From Symbiodinium natans (taxonomy: Eukaryota; Sar; Dinophyceae; Suessiales; Symbiodiniaceae), in NCBI GenBank assembly GCA_905221605.1, contig CAJNDS010001302.1:62001-126000 (forward strand): 64,000 nt of DNA. The letters are read 5' to 3'. The notes below the pieces were generated by a model. It saw only the letters and a list, made by a program, of their open reading frames with translations. It had not been told where the DNA came from and made no database searches. How positions within the stretch are numbered: the first letter of the stretch is position 1; the number at the start of each line of letters is the position of its first letter. Both the position numbers and the translations under genes were made by a program. Shown piece by piece: positions 36,494 through 44,545 of this stretch.

Positions 36494-37563
36494 CCCCACT
36501 TGGGAAGCCATCCTGGAAGGCGAGCGGCCCGCCCGCCCGACAGACGCAGGCCCGGGGGACTGGCCGCACGGCTAGCAATTTCACGCGACGCGGACTCGCA
36601 ACCTACACTTTCGCAGTCGCGTGATATTGCCGGCCATGCCGCCAAGCTCCCGAGCCATGCTCCGCTCCCAGGCTGGGCCGCACGCGGGGGCCTGGCTTTC
36701 AGCCATACCAGGCGAGCCAAGCACGACCTTGACTCCGCAAGCCATGCTCCTGGCTTTGCGCCGTCGCTTGCGGCTACCCCTGCCCCTGAGCCCCCACCGG
36801 TGCGGCCCAAACCCGGTGTGCGGCCTGGAGGTCGACGCACTGGGGGACCATGCGCTGGCCTGTCCAGACGGGCAAAAGTGGTCGAACGGGCGTGGCTCCG
36901 CGTGGCTAGGGAAGCAGTCGGACCCGAAGGCCAAGTCGTGCCACAACAATGGCTCGCCCACACGACGGCCCCAGGAGTACGCCCAGATGACCGTCGGCGC
37001 CTGGACATGGTCGTTTACGGAGCCACAACCAACGGGGGAGCGCTCTGCTGCGACGCCACGCTTGTGTCGCCGCTGACCCGCGCAGGTGATCACCCACAGC
37101 CGCGCGGGGATACAGACGACGGCGCGGCGCTACAGGTCGCGGAGCGCCGCAAGCAGACGGCTTACCCCGAACTCACATGTGGCGGGCCACAGCGCCTGGT
37201 CGTGCTGGGAGCAGAGGTTGGCGGGCGATGGAACGCGCAGGCGCTCCGCTTCCTGCGGGATCTCGTCCACCTCCGCGCGCAACGCGCGCCGCCAGCTGTT
37301 CGCGCTGCGGCTGCGAGCGGCTGGCCCAGGCGATGGCAAGGCATCATCTCCATCGCAGTCCAGCAGGCCGTCGCGGGCACGGCCCTCGGACGCGCGTGGC
37401 CGGCCCAGCCGCAAGCGGGACCGGGAGCCGGGCCCAGCCTGGAAAGGGTCCTGGACCTCGTTGGGGGCGCTGGGGCGAGTCGGCTGCCGATGCGGCTGTA
37501 GGAGCTTGAAGGCACGGACATCACAGGCAGCTGGAAAAAGGCGCGACAAAAAAAAAAAAAAAA
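36494..37563 (+). mobile_element. 5'-truncated sibling retrotransposon inserted in P, with A16 tail
   Basis: A 1070-bp copy of the 3' part of the same family sits inside P. It carries PSSRAMLRSQAGPHAGAWL, a zinc-knuckle-like segment (VDALGDHALACPDG), RRLDMVVYGATTNGGALCCD, ERRKQTAYPEL and VVLGAEVGGRWNAQALR, ending in SRLPMRL and a stop at 37501. A 46-bp 3' UTR precedes 16 A (37548-37563). The flanks are GATCCACTG (36485-36493) and GATCCATTG (37564-37572), a 9-bp target-site duplication with one mismatch. Poly(A) tail, 5' truncation and duplication together indicate target-primed reverse transcription. The copy has at least one frameshift and an in-frame stop. Confidence 0.75.
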
Positions 37564-38870
37564 GATCCATTGATGCCGGGGCTATATGCACTTGGCCAGC
37601 ACCAAGCGCTCGCGCGCTTGCACGCAGGGCTCCAGCCCGGGGAAGGCCTTTTCGCGTTTTTGGATGACGTGTACCTCACGTCGGACCCGGAACGAACCCT
37701 AGATGTGCTGCGCGTCGCCCAAACGAGTCTGCCGAGGCATGCCAACGTGCAGATCCACCTCGGCAAAACCCGGGCCTGGAATGCCGTGGGGGAGGAGCCG
37801 CCGGGACTGGTCGCGGCGATCCCGCCCGGGGAGGATGGCGTCTCGTGTTGGCGAGGGGACTGGAGCTTGCCGGCGGCGAAACAAGGACTGCTCGTTTTGG
37901 GCAGCCCGCTGTCGGCACCCGCGAGTTCAGCGGCCTTGTTCGCCCGGCTGCCGGACGTGCAAGACCTGCAGTGCGCGTGGCTACTGTTGCTCTTCTGCGC
38001 CGCCCCTCGTTGGACTTATCTCCTGCGCTCCGTCCCGCCGGCGGACACGGCCTCCTTCGCAGCTGCGCACGATGAAGCGGTCTTGGAGTGCCTGGGCAGA
38101 CTGCTCTCGGGGGCGGATACCGCGCTTGCGATGCCACCGGCCACAGCGGGCGCACCTGCCCCTCTGCGCCGCTACCGCGCATCGGCACGCGGCGTACTGG
38201 GCGTCCTGGGCGGACACCATCGCGGCGCTCAAGGAGTGCCACCCGCAGGCGCTGGCGGACATACTGCGCCCGATGCTCGGAGAGGCATCTGCCATGCCGC
38301 CCAGCACCAGGGAGGCAGAGTGCGCGGCTGCATGGCTGCGCCTGCAGGGGTTTGAGGCGCCCTCGTGGACGTCCTTGCTCGATGGCGCCGCGCCCTCGCG
38401 CGCAACGGAGGCAGACAGTGTGGGTCCGCCGACAGTGTGGGTCCGCCAGCCACGCGCAAGGGATGGCAGCGTTGCGCCGGGGCTGCCGTGGAGAAGCGCG
38501 CGCTCGAGTTGCTTTTTTCAGACCTTGACCCAGCATCTCGAGCGCTGCTGCTGTCCCAGAGCGGTCCCGGCGCAAGCTGCGCAATGACTGTTTTGCCCAC
38601 AGGACCGGAATTCCGGATCATGCTTTTACGCCGCCTCCGCACGCCGCTCCCCCTGGCACCGAAGCGCTGCCGCTGTGGGGGGGCGCTGGATGAGTATGGA
38701 GACCACAGGTCAGCATGCGCTCAAGTGGGGGTGCTGGCCCACCGAGCTGGTCCCCTTGAGCGCGCGGCGGCACGGGTTTGCCGAGAAGCCGGGGCACGCG
38801 TGGCCGCCAGCACCGCGCTACGCGACATGAACCTGGACTTGCCCGCCAGTGACGCGCGGCGCATAGAGGT
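37564..38870 (+). pseudogene. non-LTR retrotransposon P, middle segment (RT palm to zinc knuckle)
   Basis: The segment resumes exactly where the 5' segment stops: DPLMPGLYALGQHQALARLH completes RT motif B, then LFAFLDDVYLTSDPER gives the FxDD active site (motif C). Further on are NVQIHLGKTRAWNAVG and the thumb or linker region with frameshifts near 38190 and 38350, RALLLSQSGPGASCAM, and a CCHC-like knuckle (CRCGGALDEYGDHRSACAQVG). It ends in DARRIEV at CATAGAGGT (38862-38870), where the T-run of the large minus-strand insertion begins. The protein resumes at 57369-57383. Confidence 0.72.
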
Positions 38871-38882
38871 TTTTTTTTTTTT

Positions 38883-39110
38883 CCTCGCGTCAGTGTTCAC
38901 GATCCCTGTGCACGGAATCGGCAGGCTGCTCGGGCCGCAGTGTGTCAAGCACGCAAGGGCAACCTGGACGGCTGCTCAGCCCTCGGCGAGCTCCAGGACC
39001 CAGCCAAGCGGCGTGCCCTCGTCTCCGGTTGGCTGCGCCGGCGCGCGCCAGCAACCGCCCAACAGCGTCGAGGCCAAGGCGCGCTGCAACGTGCAACCCA
39101 GCTGCCCCCA
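38883..39110 (-). pseudogene. 3' end of RLE-1 ORF2 and its 3' UTR
   Basis: On the minus strand 39110-38976 encodes LGCTLQRALASTLLGG and ends in VLELAEG plus stop (38978-38976). This aligns residue by residue with the C-terminus of the sibling copy (RRWQGIISIAVQQAVAGTALG) once the TIR element is removed, because 44546 ends in WERRW. A 93-nt 3' UTR leads to the T-run, i.e. the poly(A) tail. Confidence 0.65.
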
Positions 39111-39135
39111 CCCAGAGACTCCAAAAGTCTTTAAA
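39111..39135 (+). repeat. left terminal inverted repeat of the TIR element
   Basis: Perfect 25-bp partner of 44521-44545, starting CCCAGAGACTCC. Confidence 0.85.
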
Positions 39136-39145
39136 TTTAAGAAAG

Positions 39146-39335
39146 ACCCTTAATTAAAAAAAAACCCGCTGAAATCAGCCCTTAAACAAAGGATATTAGC
39201 TTAATTAAAGGTTAAAGTGTAAAACCAAACCTTAATTAGAAGGTTTTTCGCCTTAATTAAGAGTTGTGCGGTTCGAAGAAGCGCTTTTGCCTTAATTAGA
39301 GGTTTTTTTGGTGCATTCTTAATTAAAGGTTTTTG
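39146..39335. repeat. CTTAATTA subterminal repeats (left)
   Basis: Six copies of CTTAATTA lie at about 39149, 39200, 39231, 39251, 39289 and 39319, several followed by AAGGTTTTT. The right end of the element (44437-44490) has TTAATTAA twice and a diverged form. Such subterminal motifs are typical binding sites for a transposase, but that role is inferred. Confidence 0.65.
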
Positions 39336-40456
39336 GTGTGGTACATGCAAGATGATGTCTCGTGACAGAGGCTAATAAAGCACGGTCTGAAGCATTTTTT
39401 TGACTGAGCTGGCTCGCAAAAGTGGTGGTTTTGGATTGCTTGCTGCAAACTTCTGCAACATTGCCCTTGAAACTCCGAGCATGCTGAACTCCCCGCCCCT
39501 GCGAACAGCATGCTTCGACAATGTGTGCCCAAACGATTCGTCCCGGTACGACCACGTTCTTCGTGGGTTCGCAGGCGAGGCAGCAATCGAGGCCTTCCTG
39601 GTGCAGCTTGTTGAGCTTCGGCTTGTACTGCTTAAGCAGCAGGACGTTCTTGTTGAAGGCACCCTTCATGTCCACCTCAATGCTGGAAGTGGCACCACTG
39701 CCGAAGGCATCCATCAACGAGCCCAATTCACCATCCATGGTTCCCGTCTGACTGTGCCGAGTCGTGTCGGTGGCAGAGTCTCTCTCTGTGCTCTCCTTCT
39801 GCATCTTGTAGAAGTAGCGATGCAGGAGTTTGTTCTTGTGCGGCTGCTCTTGCCTGGTGTGCTTGAACCTTTCCTCGGACTCTCTCAGGAGGTCCTGCAA
39901 GGTGTCGGCTGCCACCTGCTCTGAAAGGTTGCTTTCGTTCAGGCCATTGAGCTCCAGGATTTTGGACCTCTGCGACCAAATCTGTGAAGGCACCAACCCA
40001 CACCCAACAAAAAGAAATATTACTGCAGCCAAGCCACCGGGTCATGAAGCCTTTCAGAAACTCATTCGCTTCCTCGTGTTGAACCTCCGTGTTCTTCGTC
40101 AGCTCGTTGGCCCAGTCCAAGCAGTGCATGCCACTCTGCACAAGCTTCTCCAAGATCTTGCTCTTGCCACTCACGTCTGCTGCCTTGTAGTCGCTGAGGA
40201 TCTTCGCTGCTGCTGCTCTGTGCTCGGGGGTGGCTTTCTTGGCCTTGCACTGGTAGGACAGCGAGGTCAGCAGTCCCGACAGCTGGCCTCTCTCCATGCC
40301 GATCTTGCCCACTGCTTCTGTTGGCTCGGTCTTCACTGCTTGCGACTTGGGTGTGGGCGCCTTGGCCGTCCTCTTGGCAGCGGCCTTGGGCTCCCTCTTC
40401 ACTGCTTTTGCAGCAAACTTGCCCGAGGAGGTCGCAGGCTTAGCCGTCTTAACCAT
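39319..40456 (-). CDS. basic-N-terminal protein of an uncharacterised dinoflagellate type (two exons)
   Basis: The likely start is 40456, giving a Lys/Ala/Pro-rich N-terminus (MVKTAKPATSSGKFAAKAV), then LSYQCKAKKATPEHRAAAAK and NELTKNTEVQHEEANEFLKG. An intron lies between about 40035 and 39980. Its acceptor is CTTCACAG, while the donor is uncertain (GG or GT near 40038). Exon 2 encodes KILELNGLNESNLSEQVA, RFKHTRQEQPHKNKLLHRYF and KQYKPKLNKLHQEGLDCCLA. The open frame ends at a TAA inside the last CTTAATTA motif (39319). The pattern of a basic tail plus a conserved helical domain recalls multi-copy dinoflagellate proteins of unknown role, but I cannot name the family. It sits wholly inside the TIR element. 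Confidence 0.5.
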
Positions 40457-40675
40457 TGCAAGCAAGCGAGTTCTTCTAAAGTGGAGCACGAGGGAACCGG
40501 TACCTTTGAGCACTCTGGGCACTGATGGGCGTTGTGGGCCAGAGTATGTCTGGGCTTTGAAGGAGTGGCCTCCTTGTGTCGCAGGAGGCCACTCCTACAC
40601 CTGATGCTGCATCCCGTACTGAGGAAAAAAAAAGAAAGATAGAGAAAGAGCACCAGACACAGAGAGAGAAAGTTT

Positions 40676-40962
40676 GTATACATGTTTCCACGTACATATC
40701 TATACAGTTGTACACGTACATATATATATATACATATATATGTACATATATATATATATATACAGATATAGAGATATGTATGCATACACATGTATATTTC
40801 TGTGTATGTCGATTTTGGGTTATTTATCGATTTATGTATTTATTTATATATATATATATATGCTATCTGCAAATATATAGATATGTATATATATATATAT
40901 ATACATCAATATATATATATATGTATTTAAGTATACACATATGATATATATATATATATGTA
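40676..40962. repeat. (TA)n / ACATATA tract
   Basis: An imperfect TATATA and TACATATA array of nearly 290 bp, followed by a run of 12 G at 40977-40988. Confidence 0.95.
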
Positions 40963-41022
40963 TACATAAACACACCGGGGGGGGGGGGTTGTGTAGGGTG
41001 TCGGGTTTAGGGTCCTAGGGTG

Positions 41023-41649
41023 CTGAACCTTAAACCCCAGACCCTAAAGCTTAAACCTTAGAGCTTAAACACCAGACCCCTAAACCTTAAACCTTAAACC
41101 CTAAACCCTAAATCTGAAACCCCTAACCCTAAACCCTAAACCTTAAACCTTAAACCCGACACCCTAAACTCCAAACCCTGAACCCTAAATCCTAAGCCCT
41201 GCACTCTGAACCCTAAACCCTGACCCTAAACCCGAAACCCTAGACCCTAAGCACTAAGTCTCGGGTTCCTGTTGCCGGGTTTAGGCCTTAGGGGCTAGGG
41301 TTTAGGGTTCGGGGTTAAGGGTTTAGGCCTTCAGGGTTTGGGGTTTTATGCTTAGGCTTTAGGGCCCAGGGTTTGGGTTGAAGGGTTTGGGCTCAGGGTT
41401 TCGGGTTTAGGGGTTAGTGCTTAGGGTCTAGATTCGGGTTTAGGGTCAGGGTTTAGGGTTCAGAGTTTAGGGCTTAGGATTTAGGGTTCAGGGTTTGGAG
41501 TTTAGGGTGTCGGGTTTAAGGTTTAAGGTTTAGGGTTTTTTAGGGTTAGGGGTTTAAGATTTAGGGTTTAGGGTTTAAGGTTTAAGGTTTAGGGGTCTGG
41601 CGTTTAAGCTTTAAGGTTTAAGGTTTAGGGTCTGGGGTTTAAGGTTCAG
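41023..41649. repeat. degenerate telomere-like repeats forming a long inverted repeat
   Basis: The left arm 41023-41257 is CCCTAAA-type and the right arm 41414-41649 is TTTAGGG-type. They pair over about 235 bp at roughly 93 percent, sharing the same irregular words (for example GCACTAA paired with TTAGTGC). The spacer 41258-41413 is also TTTAGGG-like. Positions 41370-41412 are repeated directly at 41650-41692. Confidence 0.85.
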
Positions 41650-41802
41650 GGTTTGGGTTGAAGGGTTTGGGCTCAGGGTTTCGGGTTTAGGGGCCCAAAC
41701 CCTGAGGCCTCAAGCCTTAACCCTAAACCCTAAACCCTAGACCCTAGGGTCTACCCTAAAGACTAAACCCTAAACCACAAGGCCCATACTCGAAAGCCTG
41801 AA

Positions 41803-41976
41803 GAGTGCCACTGTCGACGAAACCCGTTCAAAAAACGTTAAAATTTTTAACTTTTTTTAACATAATTTTTAACAGCCTTTTCCTTTAGTTTGCCTTCTAA
41901 ATCCATGTTAAAAACTGTTAAAAAAACGTTAAAAATTTTAACGTTTTTTGAACAGGTTCCCTCGGCAGTGGCACTC
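41803..41976. mobile_element. 174-bp foldback (MITE-like) element
   Basis: Arms of about 54 bp at both ends are inverted repeats. They begin GAGTGCCACTG (41803) and end CAGTGGCACTC (41976). The inner 26 bp (41826-41851 against 41930-41955, GTTCAAAAAACGTT...) are perfectly complementary. A possible 3-bp GAA duplication flanks it. It interrupts the telomere-like tract. Confidence 0.75.
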
Positions 41977-42221
41977 GAACGAACTCCAGACACACTATTC
42001 TTTTTGCGCGCTCCACCTCGGATCTGCATGCTGCCTGAGCGAAGCTCCGGAAGATGATGCTGCTAAGCCTGGATCACACGTGAACTGTCACGAACTGACA
42101 CAAGCTGCAGAAGTCTTGACACAATCTTTGTACTTGCTTGGCTTGCGTGACAAGCAGCTCTCAGCTGGTGCACCGACGAGGCTCAATCTGTCTTCTGCTT
42201 CCTCCAAAAACAAGACACGGA

Positions 42222-42399
42222 CAAACCCTAAACCCTAAACCCTAAACCCTAAACCCTAAACCCTAAAACCTAAACCCTAAACCCTAAACCCTAAACCCTA
42301 AACCCTAAACCCGAAACCCGAAACCCTAACCCCTAACCCCTAAACCCTAAACCCTAAACCCTAACCCCTAAACCCTCAACCCTAAACCCTAAACCCTAA
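42222..42399 (+). repeat. interstitial telomere-type array (CCCTAAA)n
   Basis: About 25 copies of the 7-bp unit CCCTAAA, some with CCCCTAA or CCCGAAA variants. This is the Arabidopsis-type telomere sequence also used by dinoflagellates. Confidence 0.92.
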
Positions 42400-42481
42400 G
42401 TTTATGCAATGCACTGCAGAGCATGGCTTCCACTGTAGTCCTGGGATCATGGGCATCGGCTTGGTCACCACGGCCTGCCGA

Positions 42482-43640
42482 AACCAAAAAAAGGAGTGCT
42501 CCTCCTCAATAGGAGAAGCCCTCCTGCAACTGAATTCAAAAGCATAAGTAGTGCAGCTGGGCCTGCTGCCTCCTCGGGAGCTGGTGGACCACTGGCCTGA
42601 CCAAGAGGCTGCATGGATAACAAACCCGAAACAAAATCATCCCCTTCACAAAAACTAATTGCCTCGGGACCCTCATCATCCACGGCAACCGGCTGGCTGT
42701 CCCCAAGCCCTGCCGGGGAGTGGCTTGCTTGTTTGGCAGCACACAAGCAACAGGACCTCAACTATTGCTGGCCAAGGAGCATTCCGAGGCTGGCTTCGTC
42801 TTGGCAATCTTACTGGGGGGACCGGTCTCCTCATGAGCAGACAAGGGCAAAGGGCAAAAGCTTCGAACGAACTAAGAAGGAGGCCCTCCTCGACAGGAGA
42901 GCCTCCTGTGCGAACACTTCTGCATGTATCCTCGTCCGGCTCGCCATCCACTTTGGTCCAGCTCTGATAGCTCCGCATGGAGGCTGGCGACCCGTCCCTC
43001 CTCTTCTCTGCTGCTTCGCAGCTCCTGCCCCTCTTCTCTGGAGGTGCCTCGTGTGAGAGAGCACACAAAGCACATGCATGTCTCTATGCAGACACAACAG
43101 TGTAGCCACACAGTGCAGCCCAGTAGCCGGTGGAGGGTTCTTCGGGATAACCAGGGGCCTGGCCTTGGGCTTCGGGTGCTGCTGGGCCTTGGCTTCGCGG
43201 GAACAAAGAAAACACAAGCAACACAGGAAACTCTGAAAGTCTTTCTGCCGGAAAGGCACCGCTTCGGCTTGCTCTTGGCCCTCTTGGCCTGGATCTTCTT
43301 CCTCTTCATCACTCGGTGGCTGAAACTCCGGCTCACCGGCATCCTTCCACCCCTTGACCTTGGCCCACCACACCTTTCGCTGCTTGCCCCTGTTCTTCTT
43401 CTTCTTCTTCGCCAAGGTGGGCTCAATGTAGTTGGCAAACTCCTTCAGGTCCCACCGGCCTCCACTGCCCTTGCTGTAGGGATCCCAGAGGTTCTCTCGG
43501 TTGGCCGAGTAGATGTAGAGCTCACCTTAGCGAGGAGACCCTCCTATACAGGAGACCCTCCTATACAGGAGAACCTCCTAAAAACTGCAAGGCTCAACTT
43601 GAAGGAGACCCTCCTAGAGTGAAGGAGAGCCTCCTGAAAT
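42482..43640. repeat. dispersed palindromes AGGAG-N-CTCCT
   Basis: The unit AGGAGACCCTCCT or a variant occurs at about 42490-42530 (two), 42870-42905 (two) and 43528-43636 (five, some separated by ATAC). Each is a short hairpin. The last cluster lies in the apparent intron between the two exons of the zinc-ribbon protein. Confidence 0.75.
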
Positions 43641-43859
43641 CTGGATGCTGACATGTTGCACTTTGTGTTTAGGCAGCCACCCTCCCGCACATAGGACCAG
43701 TTGTGCTTGCATTTCTTGCACTTTCTCACATCGATGCCGGACATGTCATTGGGGTCCTCGTCCCACGGGTCGTCGTCCTTCTTCCACCACTGGGAGCCTT
43801 CACCCTTCTTGTCGTGGCCACGATCCTTCCAGCTGGAGCCCCACCCCTCAGCGACAGGA
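43225..43859 (-). CDS. zinc-ribbon / acidic protein of unknown function (two exons seen)
   Basis: Exon 1 (43859 to about 43650) follows CTGCAG and encodes WGSSWKDRGHDKKGEGSQWW, an Asp-rich stretch, and CKKCKHNWSYVREGGCLNTK followed by Cys. The last forms a CxxC-x11-CxxxxC zinc ribbon. Exon 2 (about 43524 to 43225) encodes ELYIYSANRENLWDPYSKG, GGRWDLKEFANYIEPTLAKK, a Lys-rich stretch, then an acidic SDEEEEDPGQEGQEQAEA segment. A 125-bp intron filled with AGGAG/CTCCT palindromes separates them. No family is recognised. It may act in nucleic-acid binding, judging by the ribbon and lysines. It lies inside the TIR element. Confidence 0.45.
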
Positions 43860-44520
43860 CTGCAGAGAACCCTGGGCAACAATCTGAGCACACAAAATGC
43901 AGCCAAAACTAATGCAGCCAAGCGACACCAGAACCAGAACCTGACTGATGATGCCAAGACATCCCTGCTTGTGGCAGACAGAGGTCTGGGGCTGCACTGA
44001 AGGCTTTAGCTTGGGCCGAGAAGCTGGCTGGCAGGCAACGAAGCTCAAACAACAAGTCTCACCTGCACTGCACCTCACAGCATCTCCTCCTACTCTGCAT
44101 GCACTGCACACTCTCATGCATGAGTCACTCCAGCAAGCAGATCTGCCACAGAACCTCTTAAATGAAAACATGTTAAGCCACCGCGAGCTGATGTTTGCTA
44201 CCATGTCTTTTCACTCAGGAGGGATCCACCAACCTCAACACAAATCAATCTGCCAAGATGCAGCTGACCTCGAGCCTTTAAAATTGTGCAGGCAGAACAG
44301 GACGGCATGTAGACCCATTGTTCTTTTCGAGAGATATGTACACACACACACACATCTCCTCGGATCTGCTCCATCGATCTCGATCATTCACTTGCATGCC
44401 AGACAGTGTCTTTATGAAACATGTTGGGAAAGAAAAGCCCTTAATTAACAGGTGTGATAAAACCCTTTAATTAAGCAAATAGCGCTTAAATTAAATTAAC
44501 GCATAATCCCTTAACCATGA
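43860..44520. other. right inner part of the TIR element
   Basis: Upstream exons of the zinc-ribbon protein may lie here on the minus strand: about 43957-43880 encodes a hydrophobic leader-like segment. A CA run lies at 44339-44352 and TTAATTAA words at 44440-44490. Nothing else is recognisable. Confidence 0.4.
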
Positions 44521-44545
44521 TTTAAAGACTTTTGGAGTCTCTGGG
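44521..44545 (-). repeat. right terminal inverted repeat of the TIR element
   Basis: Perfect 25-bp partner of 39111-39135. It is followed by the CA of the presumed 2-bp target duplication. Confidence 0.85.

Larger units (their letters stand above)
39111..44545. mobile_element. 5.4-kb TIR element carrying intron-containing genes and telomere-like repeats
   Basis: The ends are perfect 25-bp inverted repeats: 39111-39135 is the exact reverse complement of 44521-44545 (core AGAGACTCCAAAAGTC). Both flanks are RLE-1 nuclease coding sequence. Removing the element plus a 2-bp CA duplication restores the protein across the junction with the right spacing. Inside the TIRs both ends are AT-rich with repeated CTTAATTA words. 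The cargo includes two genes with introns on the minus strand, a (TA)n tract, telomere-like repeats in inverted arrangement, a 174-bp foldback element and AGGAG/CTCCT palindromes. I see no transposase, so it may be non-autonomous. The superfamily is unclear: a 2-bp duplication that is not TA does not match the common ones. Confidence 0.68.

Noticed and set aside
36570-36635. A 66-bp hairpin-like inverted repeat that recurs at 58040-58100 and 63755-63810, first taken for an introner or MITE.
   Set aside because: All three sites translate, in one frame or another, as the same conserved protein segment of the RT family (TRNxxYRDRVxLP before LRSQAG). The recurrence is shared coding sequence and the inverted repeat is incidental.
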